From positions 1,891,001 to 1,955,000 of the forward strand of contig CP018226.1 of NCBI GenBank assembly GCA_016865015.1: a stretch of 64,000 nucleotides of DNA, read 5' to 3'. The notes beneath the pieces are model-generated. The model did no database searches, was not told where the DNA came from, and was given only the letters and a program-made list of their open reading frames with translations. Both the position numbers and the translations under genes were made by a program. Source of the DNA: Rhizobiales bacterium IMCC20636 (GTDB lineage Bacteria > Pseudomonadota > Alphaproteobacteria > Rhizobiales > GCA-2746425). Shown here in pieces: positions 1 through 8,101 of this stretch (position 1 is the first letter of the stretch; the number at the start of each line of letters is the position of its first letter).

Positions 1-376
1 ATTCGGCCTTTTCACCATTGGCAAAAAGCCGGTCGGTTATGGTCGTATCCTTCTTCAGCTTTGCGTGCCGGTCTGCATGCACTGCCGCGCAATAGATGCA
101 GCGGTTTACCAGCGATGCACCCAATGCGCCCAGCTCGCGCTCGGGGCGTGACATCCCACCGGGATCATACATGATGGCGTTGAACAAAGGCGTTCTGACG
201 GTCAGGCTTTCAACGTCATGTGCCAATGTCAGCACATATTCTGAAACCTTCGTGTTGGATGGCGTTACCTGAAGTGCATGCAGTTGTTCGGGCGTGGCTT
301 CATCGAGCTTGACCGGCTCAACGCGCGGCTGCCAATGCGGCACATTGCGGGTAAATTTATGTATGATCTGGTTCAT
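1..376 (-). CDS. AhpD/CMD-family alkylhydroperoxidase-domain protein (3' end outside window)
   Basis: Partial gene reading off the left edge. The start is the ATG at 376-374, which overlaps the stop of the upstream CMD gene (ATGA). About 125 residues are visible. They include an ER..G...ASLVNR segment followed by C-I-Y-C-A-A-V-H, the CxxCxxxH redox motif of AhpD/carboxymuconolactone-decarboxylase-like peroxidases. In that family the two Cys and the His form a thiol relay for peroxide reduction. It is the third gene of a minus-strand operon with a flavin monooxygenase and a second CMD-fold protein. Related paired CMD proteins are known to lie beside flavin-dependent monooxygenases. Peroxide removal or thiol-disulfide exchange for the neighbouring flavoenzyme is inference. 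Confidence 0.85.
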   Translation of the reverse strand, partial: MNQIIHKFTRNVPHWQPRVEPVKLDEATPEQLHALQVTPSNTKVSEYVLTLAHDVESLTVRTPLFNAIMYDPGGMSRPERELGALGASLVNRCIYCAAVHADRHAKLKKDTTITDRLFANGEKAE

Positions 377-855
377 CCAGCACTTCCTTGCATAAGTCTC
401 AGTCCTGCAATCACCCGAACCTGGTAGGCGATGAAAGCGACCAGTTCGCAAAGACGCACAATATCCGGATCGGACACCCCGGCAGCCTGTAAATGGACCA
501 CGTCACCGGCTTCAATCTCGCGGGTTCGATTTGCAACCTTGTCGACGAACGCTACCACTGATTCCAATTGATAGGCCTTTCCCGTCTCGTTGGGATCCGC
601 CAATTCGGACTTGTCACCCGCACTCGAAAGATAGTGCGCAGCCAGTGTGTCATCTGCAGCCAGTTGGGCCACACGTGCCGCTAGGGCAGCACGTAAATCG
701 TGTCCGAATGCTCCAAAATCCTTCGGTCGCAATACAGCGTCTTCGGCGTCCTGAGACATTTGAATGATATTTTCGCGGCGCTTCGCAGCTTCCGCAACAT
801 TGCCACCAGGAGGAAGGCCGGCCTTGCTTATTATGGTCGTCTCAGTGAGATTCAT
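373..855 (-). CDS. CMD-domain protein (carboxymuconolactone decarboxylase fold)
   Basis: A protein of about 160 residues. I choose the ATG at 855-853 rather than the longer frame from 909, because this ATG overlaps the TGA of the upstream monooxygenase (ATGA) and the gene is then coupled at both ends. The C-terminal half (..DIVRLCELVAFIAYQVRVIAGLRLM) has the helical pattern of CMD-fold proteins. It has one Cys and no CxxC, so it is probably not a peroxidase by itself. It resembles the companion CMD proteins encoded next to an AhpD-like partner and flavin monooxygenases. A partner or oligomerisation role with the downstream CxxC protein is inference; no substrate can be named. Confidence 0.8.
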   Translation of the reverse strand: MNLTETTIISKAGLPPGGNVAEAAKRRENIIQMSQDAEDAVLRPKDFGAFGHDLRAALAARVAQLAADDTLAAHYLSSAGDKSELADPNETGKAYQLESVVAFVDKVANRTREIEAGDVVHLQAAGVSDPDIVRLCELVAFIAYQVRVIAGLRLMQGSAG

Positions 856-2324
856 GCGTTCTGGCCTTCTCTGGTCCGTGTGGTTGTCTCCAAATCGGTT
901 GCTTCCCATTCATCGCCCAACAATTCAGGGGAGGCATAGTCCTGCATGCCCTGCCAATGAGTCTGCACGTCCTCAGCGTAGAGCTTGGCGGCAATGGACC
1001 GTGACAACCATGCCGCGCCATTGCTGATCCCGGGGATGTCACCGCTGATCTTGCCCAGACTTGCTGATGCGCCGTAGTTGAAGCAATAAACATTGTTCAG
1101 CCAGGGGGCCGTTCCGGGCTGCTTCTCCTGGAAGGTGAAATCGGTGTTGAGATAGGGGAAGCGCCCCAGATCATCGGATTCTTCGCCCTCTGGCGGCGTA
1201 TAGACATCTTTCCACAGCAGGATTTCGCCTGCGACATCGCCGAACTCGGTCCGCGCCATGGGGTCGATGACAAAGCCTGTGCCAAGGATCACAAAGTCAG
1301 CCTCATAAGACGTGCCATCCGCAAAATGGATGATGGCAGCATCACCGGACTTCTCGATGCGTGTCGTTGCCTTTCCGAAATGAAAATAGGCATTCGAATG
1401 ACGGCTGACGCGCAATGTCGAACCGCGCGGTGAGGGCGTCTGTGTGGAGAAACTGTATTGCATGAAGCGCCAGCGCCACTCATCAGGCAGGTCTGCAAAA
1501 CCTGCGGTGAAGCCGTAGCTGCCAATGCCCATCATTTTATTGACCGTGGGCATTTCCTTGCGACGGATCAGGTGGCGCACTTCCGCAGCGCCATGTTCCA
1601 GGGCCTCTGCCGCATTGTCGACTGCAGACGCGCCGACACCAATGACGGCGACCCGTTTGCCCTGAAGAGCGGGGAAATCAATGTCGTCGGAACTGTGTGC
1701 CCAAAGGTGGTTCGGCAAATTTTCGATGAATTTTGGAATGTTCGGGCCGCCGGTGCCGTCACGCCCTGTCGCAAATACCAGTTTTCGGGTCAGGATTGTA
1801 CCGGTTTCTGCGCCGGAAACCGTAAGGCGCAACAGATCGCCTTCCGGTTCCACGTGGTCAACCGAGATGCCGTTCTCTACTGGAATATCAAGTGCATCGC
1901 GGTACCAGCAAAGGTAGTCCATCCACATGGGGCGTGGAATCTTGTCGAGTTCCTGCCAGGCCTGTGTACCAAATTGGGCGCGATACCAGGCCTGGAATGT
2001 CAATGCGCCATGGCCGAAGGCGGGGCCGGTCAGAACTTTGGGCGACCGAAGTGTTTCCATCCGCGCATAGTTGAGCCACGGACCCTCCCGACCTTTGGCC
2101 GCGCGATCCAGAACGCGAACGTTTTTGATGCCACCTGTGGACAATCCCAGCCAGGCAACCAGCCCGCACATGCCGCCACCAATGATGACGACATCTGTTA
2201 CGCCGTCCTTCTGTGGCACCCAGCTTTTGCCCGGATAGCACAGAAACGCCAAATCTTCCCTGATCCGCTCTTCAAGAGCAGGCAGGCCATGGCCATCAAT
2301 GGGAGAAAGGTCCTTATCTTGCAT
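852..2324 (-). CDS. FAD/NAD(P)-dependent monooxygenase-like oxidoreductase
   Basis: A 490-residue flavoprotein. A first dinucleotide-binding motif (VVIIGGGMCG, about residues 45-54) binds FAD. A second (VAVIGVGASA, about 225-234) fits NAD(P)H, and an FATGRDG segment (about 184-190) and a late VILGTGF segment match the ATG-type motifs of class B flavin monooxygenases and lysine/ornithine N-hydroxylase relatives. Such enzymes use NADPH and O2 to hydroxylate or oxygenate a substrate in the cytoplasm. It is the first gene of the operon with the two CMD proteins, coupled by an ATGA overlap. Substrate unknown. The length fits the family. Confidence 0.85.
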   Translation of the reverse strand: MQDKDLSPIDGHGLPALEERIREDLAFLCYPGKSWVPQKDGVTDVVIIGGGMCGLVAWLGLSTGGIKNVRVLDRAAKGREGPWLNYARMETLRSPKVLTGPAFGHGALTFQAWYRAQFGTQAWQELDKIPRPMWMDYLCWYRDALDIPVENGISVDHVEPEGDLLRLTVSGAETGTILTRKLVFATGRDGTGGPNIPKFIENLPNHLWAHSSDDIDFPALQGKRVAVIGVGASAVDNAAEALEHGAAEVRHLIRRKEMPTVNKMMGIGSYGFTAGFADLPDEWRWRFMQYSFSTQTPSPRGSTLRVSRHSNAYFHFGKATTRIEKSGDAAIIHFADGTSYEADFVILGTGFVIDPMARTEFGDVAGEILLWKDVYTPPEGEESDDLGRFPYLNTDFTFQEKQPGTAPWLNNVYCFNYGASASLGKISGDIPGISNGAAWLSRSIAAKLYAEDVQTHWQGMQDYASPELLGDEWEATDLETTTRTREGQNA

Positions 2325-2362
2325 TCAATGTGTCCTATGGAAAGGCTGGAAAAAGCTCAGCA

Positions 2363-3700
2363 TCAGTTTGTCCGTTGGCTCCAGGTCGGGTGTAAATCGT
2401 CGATGTGGTAGGAGTGAACATGCAAGTGTTGCAGGCCTGTGCCCGGTTCAGTTGTCAAATGAGGGTGGTCGGTGGGCAGATCCGGATGGGTATGTGGCAG
2501 TTCTTGAGGATCATCTGCAGGCCAGACAAAAAGCGCAGCGATTGTTACCGCAACGCACATCATTGACAGGATGAGCAGAGCCAATTCCAGTGATGTATAG
2601 CCAGCCAGCCATCCCGCCAACGGATAGGCAATCATCCAACCGGCATGACTCAGCGAAAATTGCGCGGCAAACACCGCTGGCCGATCACGCGACGAAGCGG
2701 ACTTTGCTATGACAAGCCCACCGGGAGTCAATGTCAAAGATGACGCTATGCCAAACACGACCCAAATCAGACCTGGCGCCTGAAGGCTTGACGGCGGTGC
2801 CAGTGCAAATGCCGCACCTGCAATTGCGAACCCAAACGTTCCTGCGAACATTGTCGTGCGATCACTGGTTTTGCGCAGCATTTTTGGGACAATGACCGCG
2901 CCCAGAACAGCGCCGGCTCCGTAGCACGCCATGAGAATTGGATAAAATTCATCCGCATCGCCGAGGCGGGCTCCGGCATAGACAACGGAATTGACCAGTA
3001 CCCAGGCCATTGCAAGTGACAGTGCAAATTTAAGCAGGACCAGTCCGCGTAGCCTTGGTGTGCGCCAATGAATCCAAAGTCCGTATCCTGTCCGTTTCAG
3101 AAGCGATCCGCCGCGGCTTGTGAACGTACCTTGAGGCACACTGACCCAGAGCAGCGCCAGAACCGATCCCGAAAAGGCGAGTGCAGCTGCGTAGAACAGC
3201 GCTTCACCGGACACCACATTCAGCAGTGTTGCTGCAATGACGGGACTTAGAACCGCTTCCAGTGTGTAGGCTATGCGTGACCATGACAGCGCCAGAGAGT
3301 AGTCATGTTCATCTGGCAGCACGTCAGGAATCACGGCCTGAAACAGCGGCGTAAAACCTGCTGACAATGCGAAAAATGCCACGGCCAGCGCCACTATTTC
3401 CCAGACCTCGGTGGCAAAGGCCATCGGAATCAGCAACAGCATCCTGCCGAAATCAAGCGAGACCAATACACGTTTGCGGGGCATTCCGGCTGACAGGGTT
3501 TCTGCCAGCGGCGCCAGAAATACATAGGCGATCATTTTCAATGCCAATACAAACCCAAGCACCTGACCGCCCGAGCCTGTGCCGCCAATACGGAAGGCTA
3601 ACAAGGAGAGTGCAACTGTGAGCAAGCCGACGCCCACCAACGAGCAAATTTGTGCGGCAAACAGACGCCTGAATGCCTTGTTTGCGAGCGGGCCGGTCAT
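2363..3700 (-). CDS. MFS transporter with histidine-rich C-terminal tail
   Basis: A major facilitator transporter of about 445 residues with roughly 12 hydrophobic segments, resembling EntS/YbdA-like exporters and sugar-efflux MFS proteins. I use the ATG at 3700; a TTG five codons upstream is possible, and neither has a strong ribosome site. The last ~50 residues are hydrophilic, with about ten His plus Asp, Pro and Glu (HTHPDLPTDHPHL, then LQHLHVHSYHIDDLH), an unusual cytosolic tail that could bind metal ions. It lies 38 bases upstream of the monooxygenase on the same strand and is probably its operon leader. Substrate not predictable; metal sensing is inference. Confidence 0.85.
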   Translation of the reverse strand: MTGPLANKAFRRLFAAQICSLVGVGLLTVALSLLAFRIGGTGSGGQVLGFVLALKMIAYVFLAPLAETLSAGMPRKRVLVSLDFGRMLLLIPMAFATEVWEIVALAVAFFALSAGFTPLFQAVIPDVLPDEHDYSLALSWSRIAYTLEAVLSPVIAATLLNVVSGEALFYAAALAFSGSVLALLWVSVPQGTFTSRGGSLLKRTGYGLWIHWRTPRLRGLVLLKFALSLAMAWVLVNSVVYAGARLGDADEFYPILMACYGAGAVLGAVIVPKMLRKTSDRTTMFAGTFGFAIAGAAFALAPPSSLQAPGLIWVVFGIASSLTLTPGGLVIAKSASSRDRPAVFAAQFSLSHAGWMIAYPLAGWLAGYTSLELALLILSMMCVAVTIAALFVWPADDPQELPHTHPDLPTDHPHLTTEPGTGLQHLHVHSYHIDDLHPTWSQRTN

Positions 3701-3831
3701 AGTGCCCAGCACCAATTGCCAGTCGCGATCAAGCCAGCGTGAGATGTTTCTGGTTCCAGAAATTGGAAATGTAACTGGTTGCTTGCTTTGTTCGACACAA
3801 GTCTGGATTTGTGGCCGAGCGGGAATGAAGT

Positions 3832-3859
3832 GCAGACCGGGTTTGGCTGGCCGGTCTGC
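3832..3859. promoter_or_regulatory. Inverted repeat in MFS/LysR divergent region
   Basis: GCAGACCGG and CCGGTCTGC form perfect 9-base arms around a 10-base loop. It sits between the divergent MFS and LysR genes. It could be an operator for the MFS operon or a hairpin in its leader transcript; there is no T-run. Confidence 0.35.
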
Positions 3860-3934
3860 TGCTTGCGCGCCTGAGTGTCAATTACGTTTTCGAACGACAC
3901 TGCCATTACCCCTTACCAATAGTCCCTTGGTTGG

Positions 3935-3953
3935 CTATACGTTTTACGTATAG
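3935..3953. promoter_or_regulatory. Perfect palindrome upstream of LysR gene, probable LysR-type operator
   Basis: CTATACGT and ACGTATAG are perfect 8-base arms around TTT. The site contains the T-N11-A pattern typical of LysR-type binding boxes and lies 43 bases before the LysR start, in the region divergent to the MFS operon. Autoregulation and control of the MFS-monooxygenase operon are inference. Confidence 0.5.
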
Positions 3954-3996
3954 TATCGCCTTCAGAATAACTCATTGTAATTTTGGGTTCGCAAAT

Positions 3997-4926
3997 ATGT
4001 CAATAAAGAATAATGACCGTCCGGATATGCGGACACTGGAAGCCTTCACAGCCGTTGTGAGTTGTGGCTCGATGACTGGCGCTGCACAAATGTTGCAAAT
4101 CAGCCAGCCAGCCGTAACGCGCATGATCAGGGATCTCGAGAAACGGGTTGGCTTCGATCTGTTCGAACGCAATGGGCCGAAAATATCTCCCACCGAGAAG
4201 GGAATGCTGTTCTTTGAGGAATCCACGCGTGTTATTGCCAATGTCACACATCTGACCGATCGCGCTCATGCCATTCGTGATGGCAGAATCGCGGCAATCG
4301 ACATTGTTGCCACACCAACCATGTCCGCGGGGCTGGTGGCCTCCATCTTGTCCCGGATCAAGAATATTCTGCCTGACTTTATCCATGTCGAAACGACCAA
4401 TGCTGAGCGGGTCGTTCATGCCCTGCGACAGCGGACAGCTGATCTTGGATTCTCTGCCTTTCCGTTAGAGCACGAACGTTTGGTATGTCTTGAGCGTTTT
4501 GACTCAAACCTGGTTGCTCTTGTTCAGGAGGGCGGCCCACACGACATTCCAGAACCACTGTGTTTGACAGTTTTTTCCAATGAACGGCTCGCAACAGTTG
4601 GCAATAGTTACCGAATTCGGCGCGCAATAAACCGTTCACTGGATAATCAGGGTGTGATACCTGCGTCAGAATTTGTAACGAACTCTTCTATTAACGCGGC
4701 GATGGCCGCGCGTGCAGGACTGGGAATCGGTATCTGTGATCCGGTCACGGCCTATGGTGTTCCGATTTCAGGCGTTTCGATTCGGCCTCTTGCCCAGCCT
4801 ATTCCATATAGCTGGGGCTTATTTGCTGCAGATGGAAAAATTTTGGGTGATCAGCTGAAACTGGTCACTGAGGCTTTCGCCATGGAAAGCCAGGAGATCA
4901 TTCGCAAAGTCACCAGCCTCTCATAG
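3997..4926 (+). CDS. LysR-family transcriptional regulator
   Basis: A 309-residue LysR regulator. I take the ATG at 3997; an extended frame to 3931 would read through the palindromic operator. The N-terminal helix-turn-helix has the family pattern (LEAFTAVVSCGSMTGAAQML, then SQPAVTRMIRDLEKRVG.DLFER) in the first ~70 residues. The remainder is a LysR substrate-binding domain. These proteins are usually tetrameric activators that sense a small molecule and regulate a divergent operon. Here the divergent genes are the MFS transporter, flavin monooxygenase and CMD proteins. The inducer is unknown. Confidence 0.9.
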   Translation: MSIKNNDRPDMRTLEAFTAVVSCGSMTGAAQMLQISQPAVTRMIRDLEKRVGFDLFERNGPKISPTEKGMLFFEESTRVIANVTHLTDRAHAIRDGRIAAIDIVATPTMSAGLVASILSRIKNILPDFIHVETTNAERVVHALRQRTADLGFSAFPLEHERLVCLERFDSNLVALVQEGGPHDIPEPLCLTVFSNERLATVGNSYRIRRAINRSLDNQGVIPASEFVTNSSINAAMAARAGLGIGICDPVTAYGVPISGVSIRPLAQPIPYSWGLFAADGKILGDQLKLVTEAFAMESQEIIRKVTSLS

Positions 4927-5361
4927 AGGGGAGGGCCGTGATGCATACTACCGCTGTCACGGTATACCCAGAACACCTTGTTCAACCCGGTTCATTCTCT
5001 GAACGCACCCATCAGCGTCCCATGTTCCATCTATTCGCAGCCCCAGCAGCTGTGATGGATTCGGCATAACTCATTCCTGCTTCAGTTTGTAATTGGGGAT
5101 GTGTCTGCAATATCGGAGATGAATCATGCGTCACCGCGCATCAGATTCCAAACTCGCGCGCTTTCCGGCTGTTGCGGTAAGGCAGCATCTATTCTCTTTC
5201 AAAGTGGGTTTTGATCAATGAGTTTGGTTATGGGCACGCCTCAGCTATCTGTTTTCATTGTGGAAATCGTTCTTTTAAATTCGGTTACCCCTCGCTGAAC
5301 CTCAATGTCAAGACCCTTAAAAACCCCAATTGACGAACGAATTGCTAAATAATTGTTTCAC
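4927..5361. other. Intergenic region with no convincing gene
   Basis: About 435 bases between LysR and the ROK operator. A weak hairpin (CCGTGA at 4936-4941, TCACGG at 4957-4962) may end the LysR transcript. A 31-codon frame at 5126-5221 has a GGAG sequence eight bases upstream, but its composition does not look coding and it has no recognisable product. The 3' part is AT-rich, as expected before the promoter of the ROK operon. Confidence 0.4.
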
Positions 5362-5390
5362 GCACGCAATCTATTGTATTAATTGCGTGC
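5362..5390. promoter_or_regulatory. Inverted repeat before ROK gene, probable operator
   Basis: GCACGCAAT (5362-5370) and ATTGCGTGC (5382-5390) are perfect 9-base arms with an 11-base AT-rich centre. The site lies 40 bases before the ROK start. Its length and AT-rich centre are like sites bound by NagC/Mlc-type ROK repressors, so autoregulation of the ROK-ABC operon is likely. Confidence 0.5.
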
Positions 5391-5430
5391 ATAAGGTAAC
5401 TAATAGATATTGGACAAGGAGAATTTCAAA

Positions 5431-6699
5431 TTGACGCGGGTAAAAGCTGGAAAAGAGAGCCGGAGACGATTGTTGCGGACGTTGGTCGAGCAAGGTCCGA
5501 CTCCCAGAGCCGTTCTGGCTGATCATCTTGGTGTCACACCTTCAGCTGTTTCTCGTCTGGTCCGAGAGTTGATTACCGCGGGCGTATTGGAGGAGGGGGA
5601 AAAGTTTTCCCCCCAGGTGCGGCCAGGACGGCAGTTCGTTGAAGTCCGGTTTGCGCCCAATGCACTTTACGTCATTGGTGTGGGACTTGAGGCCTTCTCC
5701 CAGGCCGTCGTGATGTCCAATCTGAATGGCGAAGTCGTGGCTTCGGTTTCGCTTGGGCTGACATCTTTCCGTGACGAGGAGGCTGTTTTTGACCGGATTG
5801 CAACAGCGGTTGACGACATGCTTCGCGAAACCGGAGTTTCTATCGACAGAGTCATTGGCATGGGAATCGCTGTCGTCGGGATCGTCGATACGCCGACCGG
5901 TCGTGTGGTGCAGTCCGCTCATTTGGGCTGGGCCGATGTGCCAATTGCTGCTGAGGTAAGCGGCCGCACCGGAATCCCTGTCGTGGTGGAAAATCTGCTG
6001 CATTCCACAAACCTTGCCGAACATGCATTCGGCGTCTCCAAGGGCGTCGGGAGTGTTCTTCTCATACGGACAAGTTTGTCAATTGGCGCCAGTCTGATTG
6101 TCGATGGCAAACTGGTTTTGGGTGGATTCGGGGAGGCGGGGCAGATTGCCCATGCGCCGACTATTGATGGCGAAGAGGCCTGCTATTGTGGCTCGTCAGG
6201 CTGCCTGGAGACAGAGGCGTCGGGCCGGGCACTTCTCGCTCGCTCGGATCAGCGCAGTTTCAAAGATATGGCAGCCGAGGATCTGGGGTCGCTGTCGAAG
6301 AGTCTTGCAGAATTGCTGGAATTGGCAAAGAGCGGCGATGCCGTAGCTGCCGAAAACCTGCTGGCCTGCGGCCGTGCTCTGGGCCGCGCGATGGAGTGGC
6401 CCATCGCGGTTCTGGACCCCGATTGCATTGTCTTGTCTGGGCCGGTGGGCCGAGACCCAAATTATGTGACTGGTGTGAAAGAGGGCCTTGCAATGCATGG
6501 CGGACATTCGCGCACGACACATTGCACCCTTGCAGTGAGCATGATGCCAATCCGGCAAACGGCGATCCGATTGGCCATCGCCGAATTTCTGACAATGCGC
6601 GATCTGGATGTTGAAAGACTTGAGAGAGCGATGGAATGCGTGGGCATTGAAGGTGAAGGTCACGCATCGAAACGGCTGAATGTTGGGTTTTCAGTCTGA
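5431..6699 (+). CDS. ROK-family transcriptional regulator
   Basis: A 422-residue protein with an N-terminal winged helix-turn-helix (LADHLGVTPSAVSRLVREL, about residues 29-47) and a ROK sugar-kinase-like domain. C-Y-C-G-S-S-G-C at about 251-258 is the ROK zinc motif. The start is the TTG at 5431, nine bases after AAGGAG; a TTG at 5410 would add seven residues. Regulators of this type (NagC, Mlc, XylR) repress sugar operons until a sugar or sugar phosphate binds the ROK domain. It is the first gene of the sugar ABC operon, and the NagB-like gene at the end suggests an amino-sugar-like inducer (inference). Confidence 0.9.
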   Translation: MTRVKAGKESRRRLLRTLVEQGPTPRAVLADHLGVTPSAVSRLVRELITAGVLEEGEKFSPQVRPGRQFVEVRFAPNALYVIGVGLEAFSQAVVMSNLNGEVVASVSLGLTSFRDEEAVFDRIATAVDDMLRETGVSIDRVIGMGIAVVGIVDTPTGRVVQSAHLGWADVPIAAEVSGRTGIPVVVENLLHSTNLAEHAFGVSKGVGSVLLIRTSLSIGASLIVDGKLVLGGFGEAGQIAHAPTIDGEEACYCGSSGCLETEASGRALLARSDQRSFKDMAAEDLGSLSKSLAELLELAKSGDAVAAENLLACGRALGRAMEWPIAVLDPDCIVLSGPVGRDPNYVTGVKEGLAMHGGHSRTTHCTLAVSMMPIRQTAIRLAIAEFLTMRDLDVERLERAMECVGIEGEGHASKRLNVGFSV

Positions 6700-6746
6700 A
6701 TTTGGTTCATGCCTCGACCATCGAGGCGGGAAGAAGAGGAAATGAT

Positions 6747-8006
6747 ATGATAATCAAGAATTGGACTCGAACTGTTGCCTTGGCACTTGGACTATCCGCG
6801 AGCTTCGCGGCCTGCCCGGTTTTTGCAGAACAAAAACTGACATTGCTCACTTGGAACGCACCACAAAACGAGCCGATGTTTAGGGCCTGGATGGATTCTT
6901 TCAAGGAAACCCATCCGGATGTGGAATTCGAATGGCTCGACAAGACCGGTGGAGACTGGGCAACTTTTTATCAATCTCAGCTTGTTGCCGGAACACCGCC
7001 GGATATCATTAATGTTCAGGGCACATTGTGGGCCGAATATGCGGCCAATGATTACATTGTTGACCTGACCCCGTACCTTGAGAAAGAACCAGAGGTTCGC
7101 GACCGCTTCGCGGAGCAGATTCTCGATTACTGGACGCTCGATGACAAGGTTTACGGCATACCCTATTATGTCAATAAGAGCCTGCTGTTCTACAACAAGA
7201 TCCTGTTCGAAAAAGCGCAGATATCGGCACCGCCTGAAACCGTAGAAGAATTGCTCGAGCAGGCTGAAAAAATAGCTGCACTGAGTGATGAAACGACGGG
7301 CTTTGTCACGTTGAATTTCGATTGGCTCTACTGGCCTCTGTTCGCGTCACAAGGGGTGGAGATGTATTCACCGGATGGAACTGAAGCCGCTTTCAACACG
7401 CCAAACACGGTCAAGGTGCTGACACATCTCGCAGAATTGACCAAAAGCGGCGCCATCAACGGGATTGCCTGGACAGGACGCTGGCGGGAGCCAAACAGTG
7501 CTTTTGCCGCAGGAACGGTGGGCATGTATCAGGCCCATGGGGGCGCATACTACAATTTTCGGTCAATGGGTGACTGGATCAACAGTGACACTGTAGGTGC
7601 AACCGAGTTTCCAGGCGGAGTTGGCGTGTTCAACTCCCACGGGTTTGCAATCTCCAAGGCCTCCCAACAGACAGAACTGGCTTGGGAGTTCGTCAAACAT
7701 ATCACTTCCGAAAAGTGGGCTATGGGTACGGCGCAGCGTATTACGCGGACCGTGGGTCAACCTGCAATTGATGAAGCATTGCTTGAGGAACTCTCGACCA
7801 GCGATCCGACTGGATATGACGTCATGAATGCACAGCGCTCCAATCTGGATCAGCTGACGGCCACCTGGAACTCGCCGCTGGATGCGAAGCTCAAAGAAGC
7901 CTTCTGGCCAGATATTCAGTCGGCACTGCTCGGCCAAAAAGATCCGCAGCAGGCGCTGGAGGACGCGGAACGCAAGGTCAACCGGATTCTCAAACGAGGC
8001 CGGTAG
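6747..8006 (+). CDS. Sugar ABC transporter substrate-binding protein (family 1)
   Basis: A 419-residue periplasmic binding protein of the MalE/UgpB type. The start is the ATG at 6747 behind AGAGGA; the longer frame overlaps the ROK gene end. Residues 1-28 form a Sec signal peptide ending at VFA-EQ. The mature start (LTLLTWNAPQNEPMFRAWMDSF) and the FKETHPDV..EW..., TPPDIINVQG and P.YVNKSLLFYNKILFEKA segments are typical of carbohydrate binding proteins. It would deliver an oligosaccharide or sugar derivative to the two permeases at 9195-10908. A stable hairpin follows the stop and may keep its mRNA more abundant than the downstream genes. Confidence 0.92.
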   Translation: MIIKNWTRTVALALGLSASFAACPVFAEQKLTLLTWNAPQNEPMFRAWMDSFKETHPDVEFEWLDKTGGDWATFYQSQLVAGTPPDIINVQGTLWAEYAANDYIVDLTPYLEKEPEVRDRFAEQILDYWTLDDKVYGIPYYVNKSLLFYNKILFEKAQISAPPETVEELLEQAEKIAALSDETTGFVTLNFDWLYWPLFASQGVEMYSPDGTEAAFNTPNTVKVLTHLAELTKSGAINGIAWTGRWREPNSAFAAGTVGMYQAHGGAYYNFRSMGDWINSDTVGATEFPGGVGVFNSHGFAISKASQQTELAWEFVKHITSEKWAMGTAQRITRTVGQPAIDEALLEELSTSDPTGYDVMNAQRSNLDQLTATWNSPLDAKLKEAFWPDIQSALLGQKDPQQALEDAERKVNRILKRGR

Positions 8007-8040
8007 ACACCTGAAACTTCTTATCGTCTTGAACAATTAT

Positions 8041-8062
8041 CCGGCGGCACACCTGCCGCCGG
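8041..8062 (+). promoter_or_regulatory. Intercistronic hairpin after the binding-protein gene
   Basis: CCGGCGGC and GCCGCCGG form an 8-base GC stem with a 6-base loop, 35 bases after the binding-protein stop. There is no T-run, so mRNA stabilisation or partial attenuation is more likely than full termination. Confidence 0.5.
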
Positions 8063-8101
8063 AACCAGATATTATTTCTGAAAAGTCGGAGATTTACACA
8101 C

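Noticed and set aside
1458-2411. Long plus-strand frame (317 codons) opposite the flavin monooxygenase
   Set aside because: It lies antisense to a gene with clear FAD motifs, gives no recognisable protein, and is Cys- and His-rich as shadow frames usually are.
5126-5221. 31-codon frame before the ROK gene
   Set aside because: A ribosome-site-like GGAG is present, but there is no conserved feature, and frames this short are expected by chance.
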